Assembly (NCBI RefSeq): GCF_003688595.1
Contig: NZ_RCWT01000009.1
Coordinates: 930,001-994,000, forward strand
DNA from: Sphingomonas sp. PP-F2F-G114-C0414
GTDB lineage: Bacteria; Pseudomonadota; Alphaproteobacteria; Sphingomonadales; Sphingomonadaceae
Reading direction: 5' to 3'
DNA: 64,000 nt
The notes below the pieces were generated by a model. The model was not told the origin of the DNA and made no database searches. It saw only the letters and a program-made list of their open reading frames with translations. Each line of letters starts with the position of its first letter. The stretch's first letter is position 1. The position numbers were made by a program, and so were the translations under genes. Of this stretch, positions 8,625 to 16,818 are shown one piece after another.

Positions 8625-10259
8625 ATGGCTCGGTACATTTTCATCACCGGGGGCGTGGTTTCGTCGCTCGGTAAAGGTCTCATGGCGGCATCGCTTGCCG
8701 CTCTCCTTCAGGCACGCGGGTATACCGTCAGGATTCGGAAGTTCGATCCGTATCTGAACGTCGATCCCGGCACGATGTCGCCGTATCAGCACGGCGAGGT
8801 CTACGTCACCGACGACGGTGCCGAGACCGATCTCGATCTCGGCCATTACGAGCGCTTCACCGGCGTTCCCTCGCGCCAGTCGGACAACGTCACGTCGGGC
8901 CGGATCTATCAGCAGATCATCACGCGCGAGCGTCGCGGCGATTATCTCGGTGCGACCGTGCAGGTCATCCCGCACGTCACCGACGCGATCAAGGCATTCG
9001 CGCGCGCCGAGACCGACGATATCGATTTCGTGCTCTGCGAGATCGGCGGCACCGTCGGCGATATCGAATCACTCCCGTTCATCGAGGCGATTCGCCAGCT
9101 GAAGAACGAGGAAGGTCGCGGCAAGGCGATCAGCATCCACGTGACCCTGGTGCCGTACATCGCCGCCGCGGGCGAACTTAAGACCAAGCCGACGCAGCAT
9201 TCGGTCCGCGAACTCGCGGCGTTGGGCGTGCAGCCCGACGTGCTGGTGTGCCGCTGCGAGCATCCGCTGCCGCCGTCGGAACGCGCCAAGATCGCGCTGT
9301 TCTGCAATGTCCCTGCCAGCGCGGTCATCCCCGCGCTCGACGCGAAGAGCATCTACGCGGTGCCGCTCCAGTATCACGGCGAAGGCCTCGACATTGAAGT
9401 GCTCCGCGCGTTCGGGATCGAGCCCGCCGAGGCGCCCGACCTGTCGCGCTGGACCGAAATCATGGACCGCCTGACCAACCCGCAAGGCGAAGTCACGATC
9501 GGCGTGGTCGGCAAATATGTCGGGCTCCAGGATGCGTACAAGTCGCTCAACGAAGCGCTGGTCCATGGCGGCATCGCAAATCGCGTGAAGGTCAACGTCC
9601 GCTGGATCGACGCCGAGCTGTTCGAGAACGCCGAAAGCGATATCGCCGGACAGCTCGAACCGTGCGACGCGATCCTCGTCCCCGGCGCGTTCGGCGAACG
9701 TGGCGCGGAAGGCAAAATTGCCTCGGTCAAGTTCGCACGCGAGCGGAAAATCCCGTATTTCGGGATCTGCTTCGGGATGCAGATGGCCTGCGTCGAGGGC
9801 GCACGCGATCTTGCCGGCATCCCCAATGCCTCGTCGACCGAGTTCGGCCCGACCGACGAGCCGGTGGTCGGCATGATCACCGAATGGATGGGCCGCGAAG
9901 GCCTCGAAACGCGGGCGGCCGAGGGCGACATGGGCGGCACGATGCGCCTCGGCGCGTATGATGCGAAGCTCGACGGCAACAGCGTCGTGGCGTCGATCTA
10001 CGGCGGCACCGAAATCTCGGAGCGTCACCGCCACCGCTACGAGGTCAACACCGGCTACAAGGAAGCGCTCGAACAGGGCGGCCTCGTCTTCTCGGGCATG
10101 TCCCCAGACGGCACGCTGCCCGAGATCGTCGAACGTCCCGATCACCCCTGGTTCGTCGGCGTCCAGTTCCACCCGGAACTGAAGTCGAAACCCTTCGACC
10201 CGCACCCTTTGTTCGCCAGCTTCATCGAAGCCGCGGTCAAGCAAAGCCGCTTGGTCTGA
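8625..10259 (+). CDS. pyrG: CTP synthase
   Basis: Amidates UTP to CTP using glutamine. It is 544 residues, standard. The N-terminal synthetase domain begins [19 protein letters not shown]. The class I glutaminase domain has [14 protein letters not shown] with nucleophile C382, and a late [14 protein letters not shown] carries the catalytic His-Glu pair. ATG 8625 is used because homologues begin at exactly this residue; an in-frame ATG 13 codons upstream gives an unconserved extension. Confidence 0.97.
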   Translation: MARYIFITGGVVSSLGKGLMAASLAALLQARGYTVRIRKFDPYLNVDPGTMSPYQHGEVYVTDDGAETDLDLGHYERFTGVPSRQSDNVTSGRIYQQIITRERRGDYLGATVQVIPHVTDAIKAFARAETDDIDFVLCEIGGTVGDIESLPFIEAIRQLKNEEGRGKAISIHVTLVPYIAAAGELKTKPTQHSVRELAALGVQPDVLVCRCEHPLPPSERAKIALFCNVPASAVIPALDAKSIYAVPLQYHGEGLDIEVLRAFGIEPAEAPDLSRWTEIMDRLTNPQGEVTIGVVGKYVGLQDAYKSLNEALVHGGIANRVKVNVRWIDAELFENAESDIAGQLEPCDAILVPGAFGERGAEGKIASVKFARERKIPYFGICFGMQMACVEGARDLAGIPNASSTEFGPTDEPVVGMITEWMGREGLETRAAEGDMGGTMRLGAYDAKLDGNSVVASIYGGTEISERHRHRYEVNTGYKEALEQGGLVFSGMSPDGTLPEIVERPDHPWFVGVQFHPELKSKPFDPHPLFASFIEAAVKQSRLV

Positions 10260-10265
10260 TTTGTC

Positions 10266-10295
10266 GGTACGCCTTTGCGGTAGTGGAGGCGTACC
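10266..10295. other. Perfect 9-bp inverted repeat downstream of pyrG
   Basis: GGTACGCCT (10266-10274) and AGGCGTACC (10287-10295) are exact reverse complements with a 12-base loop, starting six bases after the pyrG stop. No T-run follows. It is probably a transcript-end hairpin for pyrG. Confidence 0.5.
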
Positions 10296-10376
10296 CAGAG
10301 GATGCATCCGCCTGAGTAGGTGTCGAGCCCACTCAGCGCAGGTTCATGCGCCGCATCGCACGTTCCTAATGCGACG

Positions 10377-10415
10377 CCGGGAAGAGTTGCAGTCGGAAGC
10401 TCCCGCTCTTCCCGG
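10377..10415. other. Perfect 10-bp inverted repeat upstream of panB
   Basis: CCGGGAAGAG (10377-10386) and CTCTTCCCGG (10406-10415) are exact reverse complements with a 19-base loop, about 75 bases before the panB ATG. It could be an operator or a 5' leader stem. The rest of the 231-base pyrG-panB gap shows no gene. Confidence 0.4.
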
Positions 10416-10490
10416 TCCGAACCGCGACCGTGTCGGCGTCTGAAATTTCGGCGGCTGGGCTAGCCCGCCGACAATCGCTAGAACGCCCGC

Positions 10491-11351
10491 ATGTCCACGA
10501 CCTACACGCTCGACACCGCGACGAGTCGCGCCAATCCAACGCCTGCGCCGCTGAAGCGCCTCACCGTGCCCGCGATTCGTCGCCAGAAGGGCGAAACGCC
10601 GCTCGTCATGCTGACCGCCTACACCGTGCGGACCGCGCAGCTGCTCGATCCGCATTGCGATATGCTGCTGGTCGGCGACAGTCTGGGGCAGGTGATCTAC
10701 GGGCTGCCGTCGACCGTGCCGGTAACGCTCGAGATGATGGCCGCCCACGGCGCGGCGGTCGTGCGCGGCAGCTATCATGCGGTCGTGGTGATCGACATGC
10801 CGTTCGGCAGCTATGAAGCGTCGCCCGAGAAGGCGTTCGAGAGCGCGGCATATCTGCTGAAACAGACCGGCGCGGCGGCGGTGAAGCTCGAGGGCGGCAC
10901 GCCAATGGCGCCGACGGTCAAGTTCCTGACCGAGCGCGGCATCCCGGTGATGGGGCATGTCGGGCTGACCCCGCAGGCGGTGAACGTGCTCGGTGGCTAT
11001 GGCGCTCGCGGTCGCACGCCCGAGGAGGCCGCCAAGATCGTTGCCGACGCGCAGGACATCGCCGAGGCGGGGGCGTTCGCGCTGGTGATCGAGGGCGTGG
11101 TCGAGCCGATCGCGATCGAGATCACCAACAGTATCGCGTGCCCGACGATCGGCATCGGCGCGTCGGCGCAGTGCGACGGGCAGGTCCTGGTCGCCGAGGA
11201 CATGCTCGGTATGTTCGAGCGCACCGCCAAGTTCGTGAAGCGGTTCGCCGACATCGCCGATACGATCTCGTCGGCGGCGCAGACCTATGCCGACGACGTT
11301 CGGAGCCGCGCATTTCCGGGGCCGGAGCAGGTCTACGCGCCCAAGGATTGA
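10491..11351 (+). CDS. panB: 3-methyl-2-oxobutanoate hydroxymethyltransferase
   Basis: Makes ketopantoate from alpha-ketoisovalerate and methylene-THF, the first committed step to pantothenate and CoA. It is 286 residues. Family motifs are [43 protein letters not shown] and [12 protein letters not shown], then [12 protein letters not shown] with the catalytic glutamate and the late [15 protein letters not shown]. It stands alone; panC is not adjacent in this window. Confidence 0.96.
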   Translation: MSTTYTLDTATSRANPTPAPLKRLTVPAIRRQKGETPLVMLTAYTVRTAQLLDPHCDMLLVGDSLGQVIYGLPSTVPVTLEMMAAHGAAVVRGSYHAVVVIDMPFGSYEASPEKAFESAAYLLKQTGAAAVKLEGGTPMAPTVKFLTERGIPVMGHVGLTPQAVNVLGGYGARGRTPEEAAKIVADAQDIAEAGAFALVIEGVVEPIAIEITNSIACPTIGIGASAQCDGQVLVAEDMLGMFERTAKFVKRFADIADTISSAAQTYADDVRSRAFPGPEQVYAPKD

Positions 11352-11420
11352 TCCGCTTCCGTTTCGGTTCCCGCGCGGCTAAGGTCCGCGCCGTCCATCC
11401 CCAATATTCCGGAGCTGTCC

Positions 11421-12161
11421 TTGGCCCTCCCGCCGAAAACCGATGAAGCATTTTTGCGCGAGGTCGACGAAGAACTCCGACGCGACCAACTCGCCGGGTT
11501 CTGGACGAACTGGGGCGTCTGGGTCGCGATCGGCGTCGTCGCCGCGCTCGCCGCACTCGCCGGCTTCCTGTACTGGCAGCACCATAATGGTGAAGCGGCA
11601 GGCGTCGAGGGCGAACAGCTTCAGGTGGCGTATGACGCGCTCGGCGCGAACAATGCCGCGGCCGCTGCGAAGCCGCTGGCCGAACTCGCCAAGTCGAACC
11701 GCGACGGCTACCGCGCGCTCGCCCAGTTCACCCAGGCCGACGTGCTGCTGCAGAAGGACGATCTGAAGGGCGCCGCAGCCAAGCTCGGCGCGATCGCCGC
11801 GGATACTTCGCTGGCCAAGCCCTTTCGCGATCTCGCGCTGGTTCGCCAGACGTCGGCCGAGTTCGACACGCTGAAGCCGCAGGTCGTGGTCGAACGGCTG
11901 CGGCCGCTGGCGGTACCGGGTGGCGCATGGCTGGGCAGTGCGGGCGAGATGGTCGCGATCGCCTATCTCCGCATGAACCAGCGTCAGCAGGCCGGCACGA
12001 TGTTCGGGCAGATCGCGCGTGACGCGACGGTGCCCGACACGATCCGTCAACGCGCGGTTCAGATGGCCGGCGTACTGGGGGTCGACGCGGTTGCGAGCAC
12101 CGAGGCGCGTGCCGGAACGACCAAAACGGCTGCATCAAACGAGGATACCAAGGCGCAATGA
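11421..12161 (+). CDS. YfgM-like tetratricopeptide membrane protein
   Basis: It has 246 residues: a short cytoplasmic N-terminus with FLREVDEELRRDQL, one membrane helix (about 30-53, starting GVWVAIGVVAALAALAGFLY), then an Ala-rich periplasmic helical domain of tetratricopeptide type. YfgM in E. coli contacts the Sec translocon and periplasmic chaperones. The gene order yfgM-bamB-der is conserved across proteobacteria and supports the call. The start is TTG 11421, with GGAG at 11411-11414. The stop overlaps the bamB start (atgatga). Confidence 0.85.
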   Translation: MALPPKTDEAFLREVDEELRRDQLAGFWTNWGVWVAIGVVAALAALAGFLYWQHHNGEAAGVEGEQLQVAYDALGANNAAAAAKPLAELAKSNRDGYRALAQFTQADVLLQKDDLKGAAAKLGAIAADTSLAKPFRDLALVRQTSAEFDTLKPQVVVERLRPLAVPGGAWLGSAGEMVAIAYLRMNQRQQAGTMFGQIARDATVPDTIRQRAVQMAGVLGVDAVASTEARAGTTKTAASNEDTKAQ

Positions 12162-13480
12162 TGAAGACATATCGGGTGACGGTCGCCGTCGCCGCGCTGA
12201 TGGCCTTGAGCGGGTGTGGTATCTTCAAGGGCGGCGGCAAGAAGACCCCGACGGTGGGGGACCGCGTATCGATCCTGGTGTCCGAGAACCAGGTCGAGAC
12301 CGACAAGGCGATCGCCGACGTCCAGGTTCTGCTGCCCGCGCCAGCAGTCAATGACGCATGGGCGCAGCCGGGCGGCAACCCCGCCAAGTCGATGGGGCAG
12401 CTCGCGCTGGGCGACCAGCCCAAGCGCGCCTGGCAGGCGTCGATCGACGGTGGCTCGAACCGTGAGCGCCTGGGTGCGCCACCGGTCGTCGCCGACGGCA
12501 TGCTGTTCGTGAGCGACGTCACCGCGACGATCCACGCCTTCAGGGCCGATACCGGCGCGGCGCTGTGGAGTGCGGCGATCACCGAAGGCAAGATCAACCG
12601 CGCAGCCCGCTTCGGCGGCGGTGTCAGCTATGACGACGGCAAGCTCTACGCCACCGACGGCGTCGGCGATGTCGTCGCGATGAGCGCGGCGGATGGCAAG
12701 ATCCTGTGGCGGGCCAAACCCGGCGCGCCGTTGCGCGGGTCGCCGACCGTCGCCAACGGCGCGGTCTATGTCCTGACGCAGGACAACCAAGTGTTCTCGC
12801 TCAACCAGACCGACGGCAAGGTCCAGTGGGTCCAGTCGGGCACGCTCGAAACGCAGGGCGTGTTCGGCGTCGCGGCGCCAGCGGTCAGCCAGGGCACCGT
12901 CGTCGCCGGCTTCTCCAGCGGCGAACTTAGCGCCTATCGCTACGAGAACGGCCGTATCCTGTGGCAGGACGCGCTGTCGCGCACGTCGATCACGACCTCG
13001 GTGTCGAGCCTGTCGGATATCGATGCGGCGCCGGTGATCGATGGCGGTCGCGTCTATGCGGTCGGGCAGGGTGGCCGGATGGTCGCGCTGGAACTGGCAA
13101 CCGGACAGCGGCTGTGGGAGCAGAACTTCGCGGGTATCTCGACGCCGTGGATCGCGGGCGAATGGCTGTTCGTGGTGACCGACGACGCCAAGCTCGTCTG
13201 CCTCTCGCGCTCGAACGGCAAGGCGCGCTGGATTTCCCAGCTGCCGCGGTTCCAGAACGAGAAGAAGCGCAGCAATGCGATCACGTGGTTCGGTCCGGTC
13301 CTCGCCGGCAATCACCTCGTGCTCACCAACTCGCGCGGCGAGATCAATTTCGTCTCGCCGACCGATGGTTCGGTGAGTTCGACGATCGAGACCAAGACGC
13401 CGTTCTCGTTGTCGCCGATCGTCGCCAACTCGACGCTCTACACGCTCGACCAGAAGGGCAAGGTCACCGCGTACCGGTGA
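12158..13480 (+). CDS. bamB: Outer membrane assembly lipoprotein BamB
   Basis: Lipoprotein subunit of the BAM complex, a PQQ-type beta propeller. It is 440 residues with a lipoprotein signal ending ALMALSGC (Cys20). Repeated propeller blades are visible as LFVSDVTATIHAFRADTG, LYATDGVGDVVAMSAADG, VYVLTQDNQVFSLNQTDG and VYAVGQGGRMVALELATG. It overlaps the YfgM-like gene, and der follows after a palindrome-filled gap. Confidence 0.95.
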   Translation: MMKTYRVTVAVAALMALSGCGIFKGGGKKTPTVGDRVSILVSENQVETDKAIADVQVLLPAPAVNDAWAQPGGNPAKSMGQLALGDQPKRAWQASIDGGSNRERLGAPPVVADGMLFVSDVTATIHAFRADTGAALWSAAITEGKINRAARFGGGVSYDDGKLYATDGVGDVVAMSAADGKILWRAKPGAPLRGSPTVANGAVYVLTQDNQVFSLNQTDGKVQWVQSGTLETQGVFGVAAPAVSQGTVVAGFSSGELSAYRYENGRILWQDALSRTSITTSVSSLSDIDAAPVIDGGRVYAVGQGGRMVALELATGQRLWEQNFAGISTPWIAGEWLFVVTDDAKLVCLSRSNGKARWISQLPRFQNEKKRSNAITWFGPVLAGNHLVLTNSRGEINFVSPTDGSVSSTIETKTPFSLSPIVANSTLYTLDQKGKVTAYR

Positions 13481-13485
13481 CGTCG

Positions 13486-13632
13486 ACTCCCTCTCCCCGC
13501 CGGGGAGAGGGAAGGGGCCCGCCGCGCTTGCGGTGGGAAGGGTGAGGGGAGTGAGGCGCGGAAGCCGGCCCAAACTCCCCTCACCCTTCCGTCGCTTCGC
13601 TCCTCCCTCCCCCTCCCCGGAGGGGCGAGGGA
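13486..13632. repeat. GC-rich intergenic palindrome (family C)
   Basis: Fills the bamB-der gap. It contains a self-complementary ccctctccccgccggggaga element near the left end, then a longer pairing between gggaagggtgaggggagt and actcccctcacccttccg, and ends with ccctccccctccccggaggg. It belongs with the elements at 317-479, 23341-23462 and 41006-41116. Confidence 0.75.
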
Positions 13633-13672
13633 CTAGGTGACGCCAGCGCGTTCCCGCGCTAAGGCCCCTTGC

Positions 13673-15061
13673 ATGTCCAAACTCCCCGTGGTCGCGATCG
13701 TCGGCCGCCCAAATGTCGGCAAGTCGACCCTGTTCAACCGCCTCGTCGGCAAGAAGCTCGCGCTGGTCGACGATCGCCCGGGCGTCACGCGCGACCGTCG
13801 TGAAGGCGATGCGTCGCTGATCGGGCTCGAATTCCGCATCATCGACACCGCCGGCTACGAAGACCACGACGCGCAGACTTTGCCCGGCCGCATGCGCCAG
13901 CAGACCGAAGCCGCCGTCGAGCAAGCCGACGTCGCGCTGTTCCTGTTCGACGCGCGCGCAGGCATCGTGCCACTCGACGAAGAGATCGCGCGCTGGCTTC
14001 GCACCGCCGACGTCCCCGTCATCCTCGTCGCCAACAAGGCCGAGGGTCGCGCGGGCGAAGACGGCATCCTCGAATCGCTCGCGCTCGGCTTCGGCGATCC
14101 GGTGCAGCTGTCGGCGGAGCACGGCGAAGGCCTGGGCGACCTGTTTGAAGGCCTGCTGCCGCTGCTCGAAGGCAAGGAAGAGCCGCCCGAGGAACAGCCC
14201 GACAATGAATATGAGGGCCCGCTGAAGCTCGCGATCGTCGGTCGCCCGAACGCTGGCAAGTCGACGCTCGTCAACCGCATCCTCGGCGAAGACCGCATGA
14301 TCACCGGCCCCGAAGCCGGCATCACGCGCGATTCGATCAGCGTAGACTACGACTGGCACCCGACCGGTGGCGAAGCACGCAAAGTCCGCCTGATCGACAC
14401 CGCCGGGATGCGCAAGCGTGCCAAGGTGCAGGACAAGCTCGAGAAGATGTCGGTCGAGGACGCGCTCCATGCGGTCGACTTCGCCGAGGTCGTCGTCCTG
14501 CTGCTCGACGCCACGCTGGGGCTCGAGGCGCAGGATCTCCGCATCGCCGACAAGGTGCTCCAGGAGGGCCGTGCGCTCGTCATCGCACTAAACAAATGGG
14601 ATATCGCCGAAAGCGCCTCGTCGCTGTTCAACGGCGTCAAGCGGGCGCTCGAAGACGGCCTAAGCCAAGTCAAGGGCGTCACCGTGATGACCGTATCCGG
14701 CGCGACCGGCAAGGGCATCGACCAGTTGCTGCAAGCGTGCTTCGACACGCGCGACGCATGGTCGAAGCGAGTCGGTACCGGCGAACTCAACCGCTGGTTC
14801 GAGCGTGCGATCGAGGCGACTCCGCCGCCGGCGCCCGGCGGCAAGCGTATCAAGATGCGTTACGTCACGCAGGTCAAGACGCGCCCGCCCAGCTTCGTCA
14901 TCTTCGGCACGCGTGTCGATCAGCTGCCGGCGAGCTACGAGCGCTATCTCGTCAATTCGATGCGCAAAGATCTGGGGTTCGGTGCGGTACCGGTGCGTCT
15001 GATGTTCCGTGCGCCGAAGAATCCCTATGACGACAACGGCAGGGGCGGCGGCGGCAGCTAG
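13673..15061 (+). CDS. der: Ribosome biogenesis GTPase Der (EngA)
   Basis: It has two tandem GTPase domains and a KH-like C-terminal domain in 462 residues and is needed for 50S maturation. The first P-loop is GRPNVGKST (11-19) and the second GRPNAGKST (190-198). The G3 motifs are DTAGYED and DTAGMRKRAK, and the G4 motifs VANKAEG and ALNKWD. ATG 13673 begins the conserved MSKLPVVAIVGRP; the upstream extension overlaps the repeat. Confidence 0.97.
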   Translation: MSKLPVVAIVGRPNVGKSTLFNRLVGKKLALVDDRPGVTRDRREGDASLIGLEFRIIDTAGYEDHDAQTLPGRMRQQTEAAVEQADVALFLFDARAGIVPLDEEIARWLRTADVPVILVANKAEGRAGEDGILESLALGFGDPVQLSAEHGEGLGDLFEGLLPLLEGKEEPPEEQPDNEYEGPLKLAIVGRPNAGKSTLVNRILGEDRMITGPEAGITRDSISVDYDWHPTGGEARKVRLIDTAGMRKRAKVQDKLEKMSVEDALHAVDFAEVVVLLLDATLGLEAQDLRIADKVLQEGRALVIALNKWDIAESASSLFNGVKRALEDGLSQVKGVTVMTVSGATGKGIDQLLQACFDTRDAWSKRVGTGELNRWFERAIEATPPPAPGGKRIKMRYVTQVKTRPPSFVIFGTRVDQLPASYERYLVNSMRKDLGFGAVPVRLMFRAPKNPYDDNGRGGGGS

Positions 15062-15064
15062 GCG

Positions 15065-15286
15065 GTGGCGTCCGGCATGGTCCGCATCGACGCCCGGCGT
15101 ATGCGTTGCCCCTGGCCAGCGGTGCGGCTCGCCCGCGTGCTGCGTGACGGCGCGCGGATCGCCGAGATCCTTGCCGACGATCCGCAGGCGTCGACCGAAC
15201 TTGCGGCGGTTGCCGAAGCGAACGATGCGACGATCGAGATCATTTTGGATGAAACTTACCGGACGTATGTCGTAACTTGTCGGTAG
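15065..15286 (+). CDS. TusA/SirA-like sulfur carrier family protein
   Basis: Small protein of 73 residues beginning three bases after der. It has VRIDARRMRCPWPAVRLARV, in which CPWP (Cys15) corresponds to the family's CPxP sulfur-carrying motif, and then ILADDPQASTELAAVAEAN. TusA relays sulfur for tRNA thiolation, but paralogues serve molybdenum or sulfur metabolism, so the role here is open. The start is GTG 15065; ATG 15077 is an equally good alternative. Confidence 0.8.
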   Translation: MASGMVRIDARRMRCPWPAVRLARVLRDGARIAEILADDPQASTELAAVAEANDATIEIILDETYRTYVVTCR

Positions 15287-15369
15287 TATGACAACATTGT
15301 ATTTACCTGAATGGGGTAAGATGCGGCCCTGACCTTCATGGCGCTATTGCTCAACGGGAGAAGGCGACA

Positions 15370-15807
15370 GTGTCGTTCGAAGGAAGCACCGTGATCAACT
15401 GGCCGGCGTTTTCGCAGGCGCGCAGTGAGCTGGGTGCGGGATTTGGCCGCATTCTCGGGTATTTTCGCGAGGACGGCGTGAAGTCGGTCGCTGCGATCGA
15501 AGCGGCGATGCGGTCGCTCAATGCGGCGGCAATGGTGATCCCTGCGCACACGCTCAAGGGCGAAGCGCTACAGTTCGGGGCCGAGCCGCTCGCCGATCTG
15601 GCCGAAGCGATCGAGGTCATCGCGCGCGAGTGTGTCGAAATGCAGGATACGCCGGACGAGGCGCTGGAGCATATCGTTCGGTTGCGGCCGTTGTTCAGGG
15701 AGACGCTGACGTTGCTGGAGCGCGAAGCCAACCCGATCGTCGCGCGCAAGCCCACCGCTGTCGGCTTCGGTCGCCGCGCCGTCCCGACCGGCTTCGGCGA
15801 AGAATAA
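15370..15807 (+). CDS. Hpt domain phosphotransfer protein
   Basis: It has 145 residues, helical. Around H60 it reads MVIPAHTLKGEALQFGAEPL, the histidine phosphotransfer signature (HxLKG), followed by a helix LADLAEAIEVIARECVE. This implies a relay between a hybrid kinase and a response regulator, but no partner is adjacent. The start is GTG 15370, with agaagg upstream at good spacing. The C-terminal 25 residues are outside the Hpt fold. Confidence 0.85.
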   Translation: MSFEGSTVINWPAFSQARSELGAGFGRILGYFREDGVKSVAAIEAAMRSLNAAAMVIPAHTLKGEALQFGAEPLADLAEAIEVIARECVEMQDTPDEALEHIVRLRPLFRETLTLLEREANPIVARKPTAVGFGRRAVPTGFGEE

Positions 15808-15861
15808 CGCCGTCGATGCGGGGCTCATCGAAGCCCTCGACAAGAAGACAATGAACCAGAT

Positions 15862-15948
15862 CCGTCACCCCAGCGAAAGCTGGGATCCAGAGCCGCGAGG
15901 ATACGCACCCTTGGCTCTAGATCCTGGCTTTCGTCAGGACGAGGGAGA
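15862..15948. repeat. GC-rich intergenic palindrome (family A)
   Basis: Between the convergent Hpt gene and bfr. The left arm is cagcgaaagctgggatccag with agagcc; the right arm is ggctctagatcctggctttcg with tcagg. The arms are largely complementary over about 30 bases. It probably serves both genes as a terminator-like hairpin. Confidence 0.7.
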
Positions 15949-15953
15949 CTAGA

Positions 15954-16469
15954 TCAGCCCTTCAGATACGGCGCCGCGCCAGCCTTTGGCGAATCATGCT
16001 CCGAGATCGAGTTGAGCTGGATATAGTTGTGGATACCCATCCGCGCGATCATCTCGAACTGACGCTCGAGCGTGTCGACATGCTCTTCCTCGCTGGCGAG
16101 GATGCGCGCGAACAGGTCGCGGCTGATGTAGTCCTTGACCTCTTCGCAATACGCGATCGCGCCCTTGAGCTGTACGGTGGCCTCGACTTCGAGCGCCAGA
16201 TCCGACTTCAGGACCTCCTCGACGGTCTCGCCGATGCGGAGGCGGCCGAGCAGCTGGAAGTTCGGCAGGCCGTCTAAGAACAGGATGCGCTCCGACAGCC
16301 AGTCGGCGTGCTTCATCTCGTCGATCGATTCCATCCGCTCGTACTGGGCGAGCTTGTAGACGCCCCAATGCTCGAGCATCCGGTAATGGAGCCAATATTG
16401 ATTGACCGCGGTCAGCTCGTTCTTGAGCGCCTCGTTCAGGAATTCGATTACTTGTGGGTCGCCGCGCAT
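15954..16469 (-). CDS. bfr: Bacterioferritin
   Basis: Haem-containing ferritin that oxidises Fe(II) and stores iron in a 24-mer. Numbered from MRGDPQ, the ferroxidase ligands fall at the canonical E18, E51 and H54, and the haem ligand at M52 (SIDEMKHADW). Later motifs LEVEATVQL and SEEEHVDTLE supply the remaining ligands. That exact numbering, plus GGAG eight bases upstream, favours ATG 16469; an ATG two codons earlier (16475) is possible. It is 171 residues, with a C-terminal tail longer than the usual 158. bfd lies just upstream on the same strand. Confidence 0.93.
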   Translation of the reverse strand: MRGDPQVIEFLNEALKNELTAVNQYWLHYRMLEHWGVYKLAQYERMESIDEMKHADWLSERILFLDGLPNFQLLGRLRIGETVEEVLKSDLALEVEATVQLKGAIAYCEEVKDYISRDLFARILASEEEHVDTLERQFEMIARMGIHNYIQLNSISEHDSPKAGAAPYLKG

Positions 16470-16572
16470 GGCCATATCTCCGTCACCTCTGAGGAGCATG
16501 TAGCGGGCTGACACAGATTAGCACAACCCCCAAAAATGGCGGTTTTCCGGGCTTTTTTAGCTGTTGCGACGC

Positions 16573-16743
16573 TTATGCAGCGGCGCGTTCCTCGTCGATA
16601 ATCGCTCGCGCTATCGATGTACACTGGCCGCATTTGGGTTTCCGGCCCATCGAACGGAAGGCTTGGCACGGTGTCGTGCAACCGCCGCGTGCGCAGTTGC
16701 GAACGTCGGATTCTCGTATGGCATTGCAAACGCAGACGACCAT
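16573..16743 (-). CDS. bfd: Bacterioferritin-associated ferredoxin
   Basis: Only 56 residues, beginning MVVCVCNAIRESDVRNCARG and ending IIDEERAAA. It carries the Bfd [2Fe-2S] ligands C4 and C6 (CVC) and C38 and C41 (KCGQC). Bfd reduces the bacterioferritin core so that stored iron can leave. Spacing to bfr is about 100 bases in the same direction. GGGAG sits five bases before the ATG. Two Fur-like dyads precede it, fitting iron control. Confidence 0.92.
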   Translation of the reverse strand: MVVCVCNAIRESDVRNCARGGCTTPCQAFRSMGRKPKCGQCTSIARAIIDEERAAA

Positions 16744-16774
16744 GGGAACTCCCTAGCTGTAAGCACGGGATACG

Positions 16775-16795
16775 GATAATGCGAACCACTCGCAA
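16775..16795 (-). promoter_or_regulatory. Fur-box-like dyad 1 upstream of bfd
   Basis: Reads gataatgcgaaccactcgcaa on the + strand. TGCGA and TCGCA form a dyad within the typical Fur-type gataat context, 32 bases before the bfd ATG. The assignment rests on resemblance and on the iron-storage genes downstream. Confidence 0.35.
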
Positions 16796-16801
16796 GCTGT
16801 T

Positions 16802-16818
16802 TTGCGTCTTATTCGCAA
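16802..16818 (-). promoter_or_regulatory. Fur-box-like dyad 2 upstream of bfd
   Basis: TTGCG-tcttatt-CGCAA, a 17-base dyad adjacent to the first and directly beside the stop of the DUF418 gene. Tandem iron-responsive operators are plausible but untested. Confidence 0.35.

Noticed and set aside
12059..14470. 803-codon open frame on the - strand
   Set aside because: It is antisense to bamB and der, both with clear families; the product is Arg/Asp-rich without motifs, a usual shadow in GC-rich DNA.
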